DNA of 33,233 nt from Parageobacillus caldoxylosilyticus NBRC 107762 (lineage in GTDB: Bacteria > Bacillota > Bacilli > Bacillales > Anoxybacillaceae). Every line of letters starts with the position of its first letter. Position 1 is the stretch's first letter. This document shows, piece by piece, positions 7,649 to 18,452 of this stretch. Location: positions 1-33,233 of the forward strand of contig NZ_BAWO01000061.1 in NCBI RefSeq assembly GCF_000632715.1. Direction: 5' to 3'. The notes beneath the pieces are model-generated. The model searched no databases. It worked only from the letters and a program-made list of their open reading frames with translations, and had not been told where the DNA came from. The translations under genes were made by a program, and so were the position numbers.

Positions 7649-10600
7649 ACGATCACCGCTTTCTCCATTTGTTTTTTCTTTTCAAGCCACTCTTGAACCG
7701 ATGAAACCGGAAACGGATTTATGCCGATCGCCTGCAAAAAGAGCGCAAACGTCTCGTTTTCGGTAAACACCTTGATTTGGCGGGACAACGCAATGGTTCG
7801 ATATTCAAAACTTGTTTCATCTTTTTGCAAATCAAAAAACGCCAGCGCTTCTTTTCGTTTCACCCATTCGGAAAACGGCATGTCAGAAACAATGATTAAT
7901 TGTTTTTCTTTTATTTGCTCAAGCAATGGTTCGGCTATTTCTCCATTTACATAAATTTCCCGCGCCTCACGCTTTTTCGCTAAATACGGATAAAAAGCTT
8001 TCGCCGCTGCTTCCTCTTTTGTTGCTGCAATGCTGATTCCTTCACCGGTCGATTTCATTTCCGGACCGACAAGCGGGTCGACGCCCGTCAGCTTATATGT
8101 CGAAAAGACGGGATATTTTAGAACAAAGTATGGCAAGTTCGCCAAATGCCACTGTTTTTCATCAACGACTTCGTGCAAGCATTTCCCAAGCAATAATTTT
8201 GTCGCAATTTGCGCAAGCGGAATTCCCGTTGTCTTGCTGACAATCGGCACGGTTCGGCTTGCGCGCGGATTGACTTCGAGAACATAGACTTGCCCGTTGG
8301 CAATGACATATTGGATGTTCATAATTCCTTTAAATTGCAGCTTTTTCGCGATTTTTGCCGCATAAGTAATAATATTGTTTTGCTCTTCTTTTGTCAGCGT
8401 TTGGGCCGGCAGCCATGCATAGCTGTCTCCGGAATGCACCCCTGCTTTTTCGACATGTTCAATAATCGTCGGCAGCAAAATATCGTTTCCATCGGTCACG
8501 ACATCGACTTCCGCTTCTGTTCCGTCTAAATATGCATCAATCAGCAACGGATACGCAATCATGCCTTGCGCTAACAGCGTTGCCAACTGCTGTTCGTCTT
8601 TGACAATAAACATTCCTCTGCCGCCAATCACATAGGAAGGACGAAGCAATATTGGATAGCCGATTTTTTCAGCATTGGCAAGCAGCTCTGTTTCGTTATT
8701 GGCCATCATTCCCGGCACGTGCGGAATGTCGAGTTCTTCTAACAGCTGATAAAAACGGTCGCGATCTTCCAACCGGTCAATGATATCGTACGTAACGCCA
8801 AGAAGCGGGACATTTGCTTCCTCCAGACCTTTCACTAAATTAATGGCCGTCTGTCCGCCAAATTGAACGATCACTTTATTGATTTGTTCCGCTTCAATGA
8901 CGTTTAACACGTCTTCCAGCGTCAGCGGTTCAAAATAAAGCCGGTCCGCCACGGCAAAATCGGTACTGACCGTTTCCGGATTGTTGTTCATTAGCACTGT
9001 TTCATATCCTTCTTCTTGAAGAGCATAGACGCTATGGACAGAACTGTAGTCAAACTCGATTCCCTGGCCGATACGAATCGGTCCGGCGCCAATAATCAGC
9101 ACCTTTTCCTTATCGGTTTTTTTCCGTTCGTCCTCGCCGAAATAAGTGGAATAATAATAATCCGTTTCCGAATGAAATTCGGCGGCACACGTATCAACCA
9201 TTTTATAGGCCGGAAGGATGCCGAGCTGTTTTCGCTTTTCCCTCACGTCTTGCTCCTTCACGCCCCACGCTTCCGCCAAAAATGCATCCGTAAATCCTTT
9301 TTCCTTTAAAAAGCGGAACGTCGCTTCGTCAATTTCGTCCAGATTTGTCTCTTTCGCTTTCTTTTCCAATTCGATGAGCTGATAAAACGAATGCAAAAAG
9401 AAACGGTCGATTTTCGTCAGCGCATAAACAGTATCGATCGTTTCCCCGCGCCGGAACAGCTCAAGAATAGCAAAGAAACGGCGGTCATCCCTGTTTACAA
9501 GCAGCTGCTTCAGTTCGGCTTCTGTTTTTTCGGCAAGCTCCGGCAAATACAGGCCGTTATTTTTGCCTTCTAGTGAATAAACCGCTTTTTGAAACGCACG
9601 TTCCATATTGCGGTCGATCGCCATCACTTCTCCCGTCGCCTTCATTTGCGTGCCGAGCTGGCGGTCAGCAAGCGGAAATTTGTCAAACGGCAGGCGCGGA
9701 AATTTTACGACGACGTAATCGAGCGCTGGTTCAAAGCTGGCGTACGTCGTTTTCGTCACCGGGTTCAACAATTCCGCCAACGTATAGCCAACGGCCAATT
9801 TTGCAGCAATGCGGGCGATCGGATATCCGGTCGCCTTGGAAGCAAGCGCCGAGGAACGGCTGACGCGCGGATTAACTTCAATCAAATAATAGCGCTTGCT
9901 GAACGGATCGAGGGCAAATTGAATGTTGCAGCCGCCAATAATGCCAAGTGCAGAAATAATTTTAATCGCCGAGGATCGAAGCATTTGATATTCTTCGTCT
10001 GTCAGCGTCTGCGACGGGGCGACGACGATGGAATCGCCCGTATGGATGCCGACAGGATCGACATTTTCCATATTGCAGACGGTAATGCACGTATCAGTAT
10101 GATCGCGCATCACTTCATATTCAATTTCTTTAAACCCGGCAACGCTCCGTTCAATCAAGCATTGCGTAATCGGACTTTCGGCTAGTCCTTTTTCCACGAG
10201 CGCCACAAATTGCTCCATATTTTCGGCAATGCCGCCGCCGGTTCCACCTAGCGTGTATGCAGGACGAATAATGATCGGAAATCCGATTTTTTCGGCAAAT
10301 GCGACCGCTTCATCGATATTGGTAATAATTTCGCTTTCCGGAACAGGTTCGCCTAATTCATACATCAAGGCGCGAAACGCTTCGCGGTCTTCCCCTCTTT
10401 TAATTGCTTCAATCGGCGTTCCGAGCAGTTTCACCCCGTATTTTTCCAAAATTCCCGCTTCATGAAGCTGAAACGCTAAGTTTAATCCTGTCTGTCCGCC
10501 GAACGTCGCAAGCAGCCCATCAGGCCGTTCTTTGGCGATCACCGCCTCGACGCTGTCTACTGTCAGCGGCTCAAAGTAAACAGCATCCGCATGAACATCA

Positions 10601-10770
10601 TCGGTCATAATCGTCGCCGGATTATTATTCACTAAAATAACCCGGTATCCTTCTTCTTTTAAGGCAATGCATGCTTGCGTGCCGGAATAATCAAACTCCG
10701 CGGCCTGGCCAATGACAATCGGGCCGGATCCGATGATAAGAATCGACTGCAGTGATGTATCTTTAGGCAT
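7645..10770 (-). CDS. carB: Carbamoyl-phosphate synthase, large subunit (arginine-specific)
   Basis: Makes carbamoyl phosphate from bicarbonate, two ATP and the ammonia channelled from CarA. The 1041 aa show the expected internal duplication: [18 protein letters not shown] in the first half and [18 protein letters not shown] in the second, each leading into an ATP-grasp domain, with the oligomerisation domain between (about 400-550). The C-terminal MGS-like regulatory domain is short and divergent. The length is near the arginine-specific B. subtilis CarB (about 1030) and below the pyrimidine enzyme PyrAB. The operon position shows dedication to arginine. The start overlaps the carA stop by 8 nt; the stop overlaps argF by 4 nt. 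Confidence 0.97.
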   Translation of the reverse strand: MPKDTSLQSILIIGSGPIVIGQAAEFDYSGTQACIALKEEGYRVILVNNNPATIMTDDVHADAVYFEPLTVDSVEAVIAKERPDGLLATFGGQTGLNLAFQLHEAGILEKYGVKLLGTPIEAIKRGEDREAFRALMYELGEPVPESEIITNIDEAVAFAEKIGFPIIIRPAYTLGGTGGGIAENMEQFVALVEKGLAESPITQCLIERSVAGFKEIEYEVMRDHTDTCITVCNMENVDPVGIHTGDSIVVAPSQTLTDEEYQMLRSSAIKIISALGIIGGCNIQFALDPFSKRYYLIEVNPRVSRSSALASKATGYPIARIAAKLAVGYTLAELLNPVTKTTYASFEPALDYVVVKFPRLPFDKFPLADRQLGTQMKATGEVMAIDRNMERAFQKAVYSLEGKNNGLYLPELAEKTEAELKQLLVNRDDRRFFAILELFRRGETIDTVYALTKIDRFFLHSFYQLIELEKKAKETNLDEIDEATFRFLKEKGFTDAFLAEAWGVKEQDVREKRKQLGILPAYKMVDTCAAEFHSETDYYYSTYFGEDERKKTDKEKVLIIGAGPIRIGQGIEFDYSSVHSVYALQEEGYETVLMNNNPETVSTDFAVADRLYFEPLTLEDVLNVIEAEQINKVIVQFGGQTAINLVKGLEEANVPLLGVTYDIIDRLEDRDRFYQLLEELDIPHVPGMMANNETELLANAEKIGYPILLRPSYVIGGRGMFIVKDEQQLATLLAQGMIAYPLLIDAYLDGTEAEVDVVTDGNDILLPTIIEHVEKAGVHSGDSYAWLPAQTLTKEEQNNIITYAAKIAKKLQFKGIMNIQYVIANGQVYVLEVNPRASRTVPIVSKTTGIPLAQIATKLLLGKCLHEVVDEKQWHLANLPYFVLKYPVFSTYKLTGVDPLVGPEMKSTGEGISIAATKEEAAAKAFYPYLAKKREAREIYVNGEIAEPLLEQIKEKQLIIVSDMPFSEWVKRKEALAFFDLQKDETSFEYRTIALSRQIKVFTENETFALFLQAIGINPFPVSSVQEWLEKKKQMEKAVIV

Positions 10771-11833
10771 AGACTTTCTCTCCCTTTACCACTGTTTGTA
10801 GAAACTCGTCAAAAATATGATCCGTATCCCCAGGACCTGGGTGCGCTTCCGGATGGTATTGCACCGATAAAATCGGTTTATGGCGGTGCACCATGCCTTC
10901 AACAGAACCGTCATTGACATTGGTAAAGCGGATATGAAACGGAGTGTTTGCCAAACTGTCTTTTTTGACAACATAACTATGGTTTTGCGAGGTCATAAAC
11001 ACTTTTTGTTTCACCGCATCAAAGACAGGCTGATTGGCGCCCCGATGTCCGAAACGGAGCTTTTCCGTGTCCCCGCCGTAGGAAAGCGCCACTAGCTGGT
11101 GGCCGAGACAAATCGCCAACGTCGGATAACGGTCGATGAGTTGCCGGATGCCGGCTAAATGCGGGGAAAGCTGTTTCGGGTCGCCCGGGCCGTTGGATAA
11201 AACGATGCCATCCGGTTTTAGCGATTCGACCGTTTGCGGCGAACTATGATATGGAACGACCGTCACTTTGCATCCGCGTGCGATGAGAGACTGCAAAATC
11301 GATTTTTTGTAGCCGAAATCAATTAGCACGAGATGAGGCTGGCCGTCTCCGTACGTTTCGATTTGCGGCGTCGACACATCGCGAACTGGAGATAAATGGT
11401 CATCCAACGCGGCGAGCGTACATGATGGCGATACGGTCAGCTTCGCCATCATCGTTCCTTCATTGCGGATTTCTTTCACTAATGCACGCGTATCGACATG
11501 GGTTAATAACGGGATGTTCCATTGCTGCAAATATTCTTTCAAGCTATACTTCGCTTCGTAATGATATCCATGGCTGCTCGCCTCATAGACTACGACCGCC
11601 TGCACATGCGGACGCTTGCTTTCAAAATCATCGGCATTAATTCCGTAATTTCCGATGAGCGGGTACGTAAACACAATAATTTGATTTTTATAAGAAGGGT
11701 CTGTCAATACTTCTTGATAGCCGGTCATGCCGGTGAAAAAGACGATCTCCCCGCTTACCTCCCCATTGGGAAGCGGCGATGCCAATTGTCCTGTGAACGT
11801 CTTTCCGTTCGCTAAATGCAAATATGCTTTCAT
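10763..11833 (-). CDS. carA: Carbamoyl-phosphate synthase, small (glutaminase) subunit
   Basis: Class I glutamine amidotransferase that hydrolyses glutamine and feeds ammonia to CarB. The N-terminal CPSase_sm domain (about 1-140) is followed by the GATase domain with nucleophile C242 in AICLGHQ and the partners H327 and E329 in QYHPE. The oxyanion motif NGPGDP is at 214-219. At 356 aa it matches the family. AGGTG lies 8 nt before the ATG. The 79-nt gap to argD is the largest inside the operon and holds an ArgR-type box, so carA may also be controlled separately. Confidence 0.97.
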   Translation of the reverse strand: MKAYLHLANGKTFTGQLASPLPNGEVSGEIVFFTGMTGYQEVLTDPSYKNQIIVFTYPLIGNYGINADDFESKRPHVQAVVVYEASSHGYHYEAKYSLKEYLQQWNIPLLTHVDTRALVKEIRNEGTMMAKLTVSPSCTLAALDDHLSPVRDVSTPQIETYGDGQPHLVLIDFGYKKSILQSLIARGCKVTVVPYHSSPQTVESLKPDGIVLSNGPGDPKQLSPHLAGIRQLIDRYPTLAICLGHQLVALSYGGDTEKLRFGHRGANQPVFDAVKQKVFMTSQNHSYVVKKDSLANTPFHIRFTNVNDGSVEGMVHRHKPILSVQYHPEAHPGPGDTDHIFDEFLQTVVKGEKVYA

Positions 11834-11869
11834 TCATGACACCTCATGATTGAGTTTTTATTTATATGA

Positions 11870-11885
11870 TAGAATTTTTATTCAC
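11870..11885 (-). promoter_or_regulatory. ArgR/AhrC-type ARG box upstream of carA
   Basis: On the minus strand the core TGAAT-AAAA-ATTCT (11871-11884) matches 13 of 14 positions of the TGAATwwwwATTCA operator. A possible weak promoter surrounds it (TTATGG upstream, CATATAAAT downstream). It sits in the 79-nt argD-carA gap. The sequence match is direct; binding by the arginine repressor is inferred. Confidence 0.6.
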
Positions 11886-11912
11886 CCATAAGGATAAAGA
11901 TGCAGCCGACGA

Positions 11913-13073
11913 TCATTTCGCCGCTGCGACTCCTGCTTTTTGTATTGTTTGTTTCACGATCTGTACTGCTTGATCCAATTGTTCCTTTGTCACGATCAAC
12001 GGCGGCAGCAAGCGGACGACATTTGGTCCCGCTGACAGGACAAGCAGTCCTTTTTCATGAATGGCTGGAAGCAAATTCGCAATATCCCCGTGGCATTCAA
12101 TGCCAACTAATAAACCAAGCCCACGTACTTCTTTCACGAACTCCAATTCCTCGAGTGCTTCTTGAAGCTTCGCTAAAAAGTACGTTCCTTTTTCTTGGAC
12201 ATCTTGTAAAAAATCGGGCTGGAAAATAATTTCTAAAGTTGCTTTCGCGGCTGCCATTGCAATCGGATTGCCGCCAAACGTCGAACCGTGCACCCCGGCA
12301 CTGAACGTATCTTTCAAAAACGCTTTGCCGATCATCGCGCCGACTGGAATGCCGCTGCCCAACCCTTTCGCGGTGGTAATAATATCCGGTTCAATATTAA
12401 AATATTGATAGGCAAACGGTTTGCCGGTACGGCCGATGCCGGTTTGCACTTCATCGACAATGAACAGGGCACCGTATTGCTGGCAAAGTTCAGCCGCTTT
12501 TTGGAGAAACAATGGCTCCGCCGGTCTGACGCCGCCTTCTCCTTGCACAATTTCCACTAGAACCGCGGCGACCTCTTCGTTCATTTCTTTTTCGAGCGCC
12601 TCTACATCGTTAAACGGCAGATGAACAAATTCCGGCAAAAGCGGACCGAATCCTTTATGCACTTTTTCCTGACCGGTCGCCGCCATCGTGGCGAACGTCC
12701 GTCCGTGAAACGACTGCTGAAAGGTGATAACTTTATGGCGTCCCGTGTGTTTGCGCGCCAGCTTCAGCGCCGCTTCATTCGCTTCCGCGCCGCTATTGCA
12801 GAAAAATACGTAGTCGCCGCAGCTGTTTGCCGTAAGAAGCTGCGCCACTTCTTCTTGCAGCGGAATCGTAAATAAATTGGATACATGCCAAAATTGATTT
12901 AGTTGCGCTTCGATCGCTTTTTGCACGGCCGGATGGCGATGACCGAGGTTGCAAACCGCAATTCCAGAAACAAAATCTAAATATTGCTTCCCATTTATAT
13001 CGGTAATCGTCGCTCCTTCGGCCGATTGCACACAAATGTTCCAACGGTTATATGTCGGAAATAGCGTTCCCAT
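11913..13073 (-). CDS. argD: N-acetylornithine aminotransferase
   Basis: PLP enzyme converting N-acetylglutamate semialdehyde to N-acetylornithine, fourth arginine step. From ATG 13073 the protein has 386 aa. SGAEANE (94-100) is the cofactor phosphate region, DEVQTG (207-212) holds the Asp that contacts the PLP ring, and K236 in TTAKGLGSG is the Schiff-base lysine. I reject the 14-residue extension to 13115 because it lies inside argB, and family members start near [11 protein letters not shown]. The argB stop and argD ATG share one base (TAATG), so translation is coupled. ArgD-type enzymes sometimes also act in lysine synthesis. Confidence 0.95.
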   Translation of the reverse strand: MGTLFPTYNRWNICVQSAEGATITDINGKQYLDFVSGIAVCNLGHRHPAVQKAIEAQLNQFWHVSNLFTIPLQEEVAQLLTANSCGDYVFFCNSGAEANEAALKLARKHTGRHKVITFQQSFHGRTFATMAATGQEKVHKGFGPLLPEFVHLPFNDVEALEKEMNEEVAAVLVEIVQGEGGVRPAEPLFLQKAAELCQQYGALFIVDEVQTGIGRTGKPFAYQYFNIEPDIITTAKGLGSGIPVGAMIGKAFLKDTFSAGVHGSTFGGNPIAMAAAKATLEIIFQPDFLQDVQEKGTYFLAKLQEALEELEFVKEVRGLGLLVGIECHGDIANLLPAIHEKGLLVLSAGPNVVRLLPPLIVTKEQLDQAVQIVKQTIQKAGVAAAK

Positions 13074-13846
13074 TAATATACCCCCACTTCGCTTTGAATC
13101 GTTGTTCCGTACCAATTTCCGTTTTGATAAAATGACGTTTTTCCGCTGACAATCATCACTTCATGCAGCGATTCCGATAGCGCGGCCAGCGCTGCTTTTA
13201 CTTTTGGAATCATCCCGCCTGTAATCACACCGTCTTTTATCATCTGTTCAATCGCCTCGACCGTTGCCCGCTCGACGACCGCACCGTCCCGCAATATTCC
13301 TGGAACATCTGTCACGAACAAAAGCTGCGTTGCTTTGATTGCCTTCGCTACCGCCCCCGCCGCCGTATCGGCGTTAATATTGTATTTTTGTCCGTTCTTA
13401 TCCGCGCCGAGCGGCGAAATAACCGGAATGTAACGCAACTGCAGCAATTGATGAATAAAAGCGGCGTTGACATCGACCACTTCGCCAACGTAACCAAGCT
13501 TCATGAAATCGATTGGCGCCGCTTCGAGCAGCCCGGCATCGAGGCCGGAAATACCGACAGCCGGCAAGCCATGCTGCTGCAAGAGTGCAACAAGCTGTTT
13601 ATTCACTTTTCCCGCCAGAATCATTTCAACGACGTCCAATACTTCCTTTGTCGTTTTGCGCAATCCGTTCACAAATTCACTGTGTACTTGAAGCCGCTTT
13701 AACATCTGCCCGATCTCTGGTCCACCGCCATGAACGAGAACGATGTTCATGCCTTGTGCATACATCGCTTGTAAACTAGTAAAAAACGCTGAAGACAAAT
13801 CGCTTAATACGCTGCCGCCGCATTTAATGACAACCGTCTTTCCCAT
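13073..13846 (-). CDS. argB: N-acetylglutamate kinase
   Basis: Phosphorylates N-acetylglutamate, second step of arginine synthesis; cytoplasmic amino-acid-kinase fold. The 257 aa start with [10 protein letters not shown] (K8 and the first glycine loop) and carry HGGGPEI (39-45), the second glycine loop around the phosphoryl group. VTDVPGIL is the typical nucleotide-site strand. It lacks the N-terminal helix of arginine-inhibited hexameric kinases, which fits an ArgJ-type cyclic pathway with other control points. The ribosome site AGGGGAGAG lies before the ATG; 15 nt separate it from argJ. Confidence 0.97.
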   Translation of the reverse strand: MGKTVVIKCGGSVLSDLSSAFFTSLQAMYAQGMNIVLVHGGGPEIGQMLKRLQVHSEFVNGLRKTTKEVLDVVEMILAGKVNKQLVALLQQHGLPAVGISGLDAGLLEAAPIDFMKLGYVGEVVDVNAAFIHQLLQLRYIPVISPLGADKNGQKYNINADTAAGAVAKAIKATQLLFVTDVPGILRDGAVVERATVEAIEQMIKDGVITGGMIPKVKAALAALSESLHEVMIVSGKTSFYQNGNWYGTTIQSEVGVY

Positions 13847-13861
13847 CCTTCTCTCCCCTTG

Positions 13862-15094
13862 CTACGTGCGATAGCTTGCGTTAATTTTCACGTAGTCGTA
13901 CGTTAAGTCGCATCCCCAGGCAACTCCTTTACCGCTGCCTAGATGCAGATCTACTTCAATAACAATTACATCGTTTTGTAAATACGCGATCGCTTCTTCC
14001 TCGGAAAACGGCTGCGGTTCGCTTCCTTTTAGCATGACAATCGGTCCAATCGCAATATCGACATTGTCCGGATTCACCATTGCGTCTGCGTAGCCGATCG
14101 CCCCGATAATTCTTCCCCAGTTTGCATCAGCACCATAAACGGCCGTTTTTACTAAATTAGAACCCACGATTTGTTTGGCAATTTTTTTCGCATCATCATC
14201 CGTTTTCGCCCCGTTCACATGCACTTCAATTAACTTTGTCGCCCCTTCGCCGTCTTTGGCGATTTGCTTCGCTAAATCCTCACATGTTTTTTTCAGCGCT
14301 TCATAAAAGTTTTCCCAGTCTGGATGATCCGGAGTTAATTCCTTATTTCCGGCAAGCCCGCTTGCCATAACAATTACCATATCGTTCGTGGACGTATCGC
14401 CATCCACCGTAATTTGATTGAACGACACATCCGTGATCGAACGAAGCGCTTCTTGCAATAGCGGCGAAGAAATATTGGCATCGGTGGTGATAAACGCCAG
14501 CATCGTCGCCATGTTCGGATGGATCATTCCCGATCCTTTTGCCGCTCCGGCGATGGTTACGGTTTTCCCGTCGATCATCGTTTGGTAGCAGGCTTTTTTC
14601 ATCACCGTATCCGTCGTCAAAATCGCTGTTTGAAACGCCTCTGCATGGTCGAGCGAATCTCCTGGCTGCAATTTTTGGATTCCTGTGCGGATTTTTTCCA
14701 TCGGCAGCAATTCCCCGATGACGCCAGTGGAAGCGACAGCGACATGATGCGGGGCAATGCCGAATTGCTGCGCGCATAACTCCCTCATTTCATAAGCATC
14801 TTTTAATCCTTGTTGACCCGTACACGCATTGGCGCAGGCGCTGTTGACAACCACCGCCTGCAGCTTTTGCTCCACCGCGATGCTTTGCTGCGTCACTTTG
14901 AGCGGCGCAGCCTGAAAATGGCTCTGCGTATAAACGGCGGCGCAGGAAGCCGGCACTTCACATAAAATAACGCCTAAATCTTTTTTCGTATAACGCAAGC
15001 CGGCATGAACCCCGGCTGCCTTAAATCCTTTTGGTGTTACTACCGTGCCTTTGCCAACGGAAACAATCTTTCCATCTTGTTTTGCAATCGCCAT
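13862..15094 (-). CDS. argJ: Bifunctional glutamate N-acetyltransferase / ornithine acetyltransferase
   Basis: Recycles the acetyl group from N-acetylornithine to glutamate and, as a bifunctional enzyme, can use acetyl-CoA for the first step. The 410-aa precursor has the self-cleavage motif [14 protein letters not shown]; the cut falls between A196 and T197, freeing Thr197 as the new N-terminal nucleophile of the beta chain, the position I recall for the Geobacillus stearothermophilus enzyme. ASTGVIGE (121-128) is the oxyanion region. No separate argA or argE is visible, consistent with the cyclic route. AAGGAGAG precedes the ATG; the gap to argC is 16 nt. Confidence 0.97.
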   Translation of the reverse strand: MAIAKQDGKIVSVGKGTVVTPKGFKAAGVHAGLRYTKKDLGVILCEVPASCAAVYTQSHFQAAPLKVTQQSIAVEQKLQAVVVNSACANACTGQQGLKDAYEMRELCAQQFGIAPHHVAVASTGVIGELLPMEKIRTGIQKLQPGDSLDHAEAFQTAILTTDTVMKKACYQTMIDGKTVTIAGAAKGSGMIHPNMATMLAFITTDANISSPLLQEALRSITDVSFNQITVDGDTSTNDMVIVMASGLAGNKELTPDHPDWENFYEALKKTCEDLAKQIAKDGEGATKLIEVHVNGAKTDDDAKKIAKQIVGSNLVKTAVYGADANWGRIIGAIGYADAMVNPDNVDIAIGPIVMLKGSEPQPFSEEEAIAYLQNDVIVIEVDLHLGSGKGVAWGCDLTYDYVKINASYRT

Positions 15095-15110
15095 CGTTTG
15101 CTCTCCTTCC

Positions 15111-16148
15111 TTACGGGTAAATCGGCATGTACGTAAGTCCGCTTTCTTCGTTCCAACCCATCATCACGTTGAAATTTTGAATCGCCTGCCCCGCCGCCCC
15201 TTTGACAAGGTTGTCAATAACAGAAACGACGGTAATTCTTCCTGTCCGTTCATCATATGCAACGCCGATATCGCAATAATTGGAACCATATACTTCTTTC
15301 GTCGATGGAAATTGCCCAGGTTTGCGAATGCGGACAAATATCGAATCTTTATAACTGGTTTTATATAAATCTACCAACATGTCTACCGACAGAGGTTGCT
15401 TTGCTTTTGCATAAATCGTTGCCATAATTCCTCTTGTCATCGGAATTAAATGCGTGCTGAACGTAATCGGTTGAATGCGTTCATTCCACGTTTGCAACAT
15501 TTGCTCGATTTCTGGAATATGCTGATGGGAATTTACTTTATAAATTTTGACGTTTTCGTTCACTTCAGAAAAATGGGTGTTCAATGACGCCTTTCGTCCC
15601 GCTCCCGATACGCCCGATTTGGCATCGACGATAATCGAATTTTCTTCGATGAGCTGCTCTTTGACAAGCGGCGCCAAGCCAAGCAATGTCGCCGTCGGGT
15701 AGCATCCCGGGTTGGAAAGAAGCCGCGCCTCTTGGATGTTTGGCTTATTCCACTCCGTCAGCCCGTATACCGCCTGCTGCAAATAATGATCGGAAGCCGC
15801 CTGCCGCTTGTACCACGTTTCGTATACCGCTCCGTCTTTTAAGCGAAAATCACCCGATAAGTCAATCACTTTCACTCCTTGGTCGATGAACGCGGGCGCG
15901 AGTGTACTAGAAACTCCCGGCGGAGTGGCGAAAAAGACGACCTCGCATTCATTGGCAATTTGTTCTACATCTATTTTTTGCAAAACCGCATCCTCGATTT
16001 CACCGACGTGCGCGAAACTTTCCGAAAGATGAATTCCTTCTTGCGAAGATGAATAAAGATAACAACGGCGCACATGAGGATGGTTGCGTAAAAACCGTAG
16101 CAATTCCGCGCCGCTGTATCCGGTTGCACCAATAATGGCAATATTCAT
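15111..16148 (-). CDS. argC: N-acetyl-gamma-glutamyl-phosphate reductase
   Basis: NADPH-dependent reductase of the third arginine step. The 345 aa begin with the nucleotide-binding motif GATGYSGAELLRFL (7-20), and catalytic Cys149 is in SNPGCYPTATLLGL. HLIPMTRGIMATIYA in the C-terminal half is family-typical. A GGGGAGGAG ribosome site precedes the ATG. It is the first gene of the seven-gene arginine operon and has a promoter directly upstream, divergent from fnr1. Confidence 0.97.
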   Translation of the reverse strand: MNIAIIGATGYSGAELLRFLRNHPHVRRCYLYSSSQEGIHLSESFAHVGEIEDAVLQKIDVEQIANECEVVFFATPPGVSSTLAPAFIDQGVKVIDLSGDFRLKDGAVYETWYKRQAASDHYLQQAVYGLTEWNKPNIQEARLLSNPGCYPTATLLGLAPLVKEQLIEENSIIVDAKSGVSGAGRKASLNTHFSEVNENVKIYKVNSHQHIPEIEQMLQTWNERIQPITFSTHLIPMTRGIMATIYAKAKQPLSVDMLVDLYKTSYKDSIFVRIRKPGQFPSTKEVYGSNYCDIGVAYDERTGRITVVSVIDNLVKGAAGQAIQNFNVMMGWNEESGLTYMPIYP

Positions 16149-16188
16149 GGCGCTCCTCCCCAGCCGAATTGTACTTTATGTAGTAACC

Positions 16189-16217
16189 ATTATAATACTG
16201 TATAAAAATAAAATCAA
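16189..16217 (-). promoter_or_regulatory. Promoter of the arginine operon, with weak ARG-box-like overlap
   Basis: On the minus strand TTGATT (16212-16217), 17 nt, then TATAAT (16189-16194) is a good SigA promoter about 40 nt from the argC start. TGTATAAAAATAAA (plus strand, 16199-16212) lies in the spacer and partly resembles an ARG box, with three mismatches in the core. The promoter is likely; the operator is only a suggestion. Confidence 0.65.
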
Positions 16218-16292
16218 ATGTATATTTAATTATTTCCCAAATATTTTTTACCCATTTTCAAATATTTTTCAATATATTCACAGTAAATATGA

Positions 16293-16320
16293 TTGACTCC
16301 CCTGTTTTTTACTGTAGAAT
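16293..16320 (+). promoter_or_regulatory. Probable SigA promoter of fnr1
   Basis: TTGACT (16293-16298), a 16-nt spacer and TAGAAT (16315-16320) lie about 38 nt before the fnr1 start. I found no TGTGA-N6-TCACA box here, unlike at fnr2, so fnr1 is probably not itself Fnr-activated. Confidence 0.55.
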
Positions 16321-16357
16321 CTTCTATTGGAATGATGTAAAAGGTGGGCTATATATA

Positions 16358-17041
16358 ATGAAAAGCATTTCTGGGGAACTTCAGGAATTATTGACGGCGA
16401 TTTACCGCGATATTCCTGTTCAAAAAGGAACCTATTTATTTCAAGAAGGAGAAAAGGCAACGGAGCTTTACTATATTCAGTCGGGAAAAATACAAGTAAG
16501 CAAAATAACCGCAGACGGACAAGAACTGACTTTGCGCATCTGCAGCAAAGGGGATTTAATTGGGGAACTGACGTTGTTTTGCGACAATGCAAAATATATG
16601 TTGAATGCGAAAGTATTGGAAGATGGAGTCATTTCCGTCATCAAGCGCAATGTGTTGGAAGAGCGGCTCATGGAAAACCAAAAACTGGCCCTTGAATTTA
16701 TGACATGGATGAGCAACCATTTTCGCAAAACGCAGACGAAATTTCGTGATCTTATTCTTCATGGAAAAAAAGGCGCATTATATTCGACGCTGATCCGCTT
16801 GTGCAATAGCTACGGCGTTATGAAAGAAGACGGTATTCTCATTAACATCCAACTTACTAACCAAGAACTGGCCAACTTTTGCGGCACATCGCGCGAGGTG
16901 GTTAACCGCTTGTTAAGCGAATTGCGCAAAAAAGGGGTCATTTCCATAAAAAAAGGAAAAATCAAAGTGCTAAATCTTCGCTATTTACGAGAAGAAATCG
17001 CTTGCGAAGGCTGCCCGCCGGAACTATGCACCATCGATTAA
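16358..17041 (+). CDS. fnr: Crp/Fnr-family anaerobic regulator, paralogue 1
   Basis: Dimeric transcription factor that activates anaerobic genes when oxygen is low. The 227 aa hold a cyclic-nucleotide-like beta-barrel (about 18-110), a dimer helix, and a C-terminal winged helix with TNQELANFCGTSREVVNRLL (167-186) as helix-turn-helix. The tail has C216, C219 and C224, the Cx2Cx4C pattern of B. subtilis Fnr, whose [4Fe-4S] cluster also uses an aspartate; D131 in KFRDLILHGKKG is the likely equivalent. I chose ATG 16358, with AAGGTGGG upstream, over a longer frame. It is divergent from argC and paralogous to the gene at 22825. Confidence 0.93.
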   Translation: MKSISGELQELLTAIYRDIPVQKGTYLFQEGEKATELYYIQSGKIQVSKITADGQELTLRICSKGDLIGELTLFCDNAKYMLNAKVLEDGVISVIKRNVLEERLMENQKLALEFMTWMSNHFRKTQTKFRDLILHGKKGALYSTLIRLCNSYGVMKEDGILINIQLTNQELANFCGTSREVVNRLLSELRKKGVISIKKGKIKVLNLRYLREEIACEGCPPELCTID

Positions 17042-17081
17042 GAAAACCGAAAGGCGCTTGATCAACGACAATACGCTATTA

Positions 17082-17117
17082 AAAAACGAGGTGCGTCAAC
17101 AGGCGCACCTCGTTTTT
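17082..17117. terminator. Bidirectional terminator between fnr1 and moaD
   Basis: AAAAACGAGGTGCG (17082-17095) pairs with CGCACCTCGTTTTT (17104-17117) around an 8-nt loop, and both strands end in U-runs. It ends fnr1 and also the moeA-mobB-moaE-moaD transcript, about 130 nt past moaD. Confidence 0.88.
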
Positions 17118-17248
17118 ATGAGTAAAAAACCATCATGGCAATAAGAAAAATAAGCAGCGTTGGCGATTTCTTATATTCCTAGCTTCATAATCGGGAGCGA
17201 TTTTCCGTATAAATAATCACTTTTGCTTTTGCTGATTTTTCATTGCTC

Positions 17249-17479
17249 TTATCCTCCGCTTACCGGTGGAATAAAGGCGACAATATCGCCAGGCTGAAGT
17301 GTTTGCTCATCGCCGGCATATTCCTCATTGACCGCGACCATCACTTGTTCTAGGCTAATACGGTAACGTTGCTTCACTTCTTCCTTTAATTCTTTTACCG
17401 TTTTTGGAACATGCGGCAAGATGACGCGTTCTTCACCGACCGCCTCCTGCAAGTGGGCGAAAAAAAGCAATGTAATCAT
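17249..17479 (-). CDS. moaD: Molybdopterin synthase sulfur-carrier subunit MoaD
   Basis: Ubiquitin-like carrier whose C-terminal glycine thiocarboxylate supplies the dithiolene sulfur of molybdopterin. The 76 aa begin [15 protein letters not shown] and end in IPPVSGG, the diagnostic Gly-Gly tail. The start ATG at 17479 overlaps the moaE stop (ATGA) and has GAGGAGG upstream; a longer frame to 17578 lies inside moaE and is rejected. It is the last gene of the moeA operon. The partner is MoaE; the sulfur-loading enzyme MoeB is not in the window. Confidence 0.95.
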   Translation of the reverse strand: MITLLFFAHLQEAVGEERVILPHVPKTVKELKEEVKQRYRISLEQVMVAVNEEYAGDEQTLQPGDIVAFIPPVSGG

Positions 17480-17946
17480 CGCAAATCCTCCTCTTCCGGT
17501 CTCCCTGTCGGGTACGCTTTTGTCTCCAATTGATTGCCGACCCATTCCGTGCCATCTTCCCAATGCTCTTTTTTCCAAATTGGAACAATTTGTTTAATGC
17601 GCTCAATTGCGTAACGATTCGCCGCGTACGCATCGTTTCGATGCGGCGACGATACAGCGATGACGACTGCGATCTCACCGATATCCAGCCGGCCGATCCG
17701 ATGGGTAATGGCGACTTTTGCTTCCGGCCACTTTTCACGGATCTCTTCTCCGATTTGCCTTAACATTTTTTCTGCCATCGATACATACGCCTCATATTGT
17801 AAAAACAACGTCCGTTTTCCCTTCGTCCATTCGCGCACCGTGCCAATGAATGTGGTCACCGCGCCGGCTTCCGGACGCATCACTTTTTGGATCACTTCTT
17901 CCAAAGAAATCGGCTTGTCCGTAATGACAAAAAGACGTTCATTCAT
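17476..17946 (-). CDS. moaE: Molybdopterin synthase catalytic subunit MoaE
   Basis: Converts cyclic pyranopterin monophosphate to molybdopterin with sulfur from two MoaD molecules. The 156 aa carry FIGTVRE (33-39), [10 protein letters not shown] (82-91) and [11 protein letters not shown] (122-132), where K125/K126 match the active-site lysines. The last 15 residues are acidic and poorly conserved. ATGA overlaps at both ends with mobB and moaD indicate coupled translation. Confidence 0.96.
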   Translation of the reverse strand: MNERLFVITDKPISLEEVIQKVMRPEAGAVTTFIGTVREWTKGKRTLFLQYEAYVSMAEKMLRQIGEEIREKWPEAKVAITHRIGRLDIGEIAVVIAVSSPHRNDAYAANRYAIERIKQIVPIWKKEHWEDGTEWVGNQLETKAYPTGRPEEEDLR

Positions 17947-18452
17947 TCGTGTTTTTTCACCTCATTCATCAACCAACGTAAATAACTTTCTTCATCGTCA
18001 ATAGAAAATAAAGGATAGGAAAAAAAGGGTGGCTGCGAAAAAGGTTGCCACGTAATGACGGCAATAATGTTCGCCAACCGGGAAAGCGAATCCCAGTCCT
18101 TTTCGTTTCGTACCATTACTACTTTTGGATATCGTTCGCTTTTGTAGCCCTCAACAAGGACCAAATCAAGCGGCAACAGCTGATAGAACGATAAAATTTG
18201 CGCGAGCGACCATGATGACTGCCGGGCGTAAAGCTGCAGCAATCCGTCTCCTTCCACCGACACACAAACCGCCCCCGCCCGTTCGTGGCGCTCTGAGTCG
18301 GTATCCGCATATCGTCTTTCCGGCTCGCCGCCATGCCCATGATGTTTGATCGTTCCAACACGGTACCCTTTAGAAGACGCGATTTTTACCCATTTTTCAA
18401 TCAGCGTCGTTTTGCCGCTGTTTTTATAGCCGACTACCTGCCAGACGTTCAT
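17943..18452 (-). CDS. mobB: Molybdopterin-guanine dinucleotide adapter MobB
   Basis: P-loop GTPase that helps MobA attach GMP to molybdopterin, giving the bis-MGD cofactor that NarG needs. The 169 aa start with [15 protein letters not shown] (Walker A GYKNSGKT, 8-15) and hold KHHGHGGE, then [14 protein letters not shown], typical of MobB; LVLVEGYK is the Walker B-like strand. MobA itself is not in the window. It overlaps moeA and moaE by ATGA on each side. Confidence 0.95.
   Translation of the reverse strand: MNVWQVVGYKNSGKTTLIEKWVKIASSKGYRVGTIKHHGHGGEPERRYADTDSERHERAGAVCVSVEGDGLLQLYARQSSWSLAQILSFYQLLPLDLVLVEGYKSERYPKVVMVRNEKDWDSLSRLANIIAVITWQPFSQPPFFSYPLFSIDDEESYLRWLMNEVKKHE

Noticed and set aside
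17118-17180. Hydrophobic minus-strand frame ending TLLIFLIAMMVFYS between moaD and the fnr1 terminator
   Set aside because: It looks like a membrane segment but an in-frame stop precedes it and no start codon or ribosome site exists.
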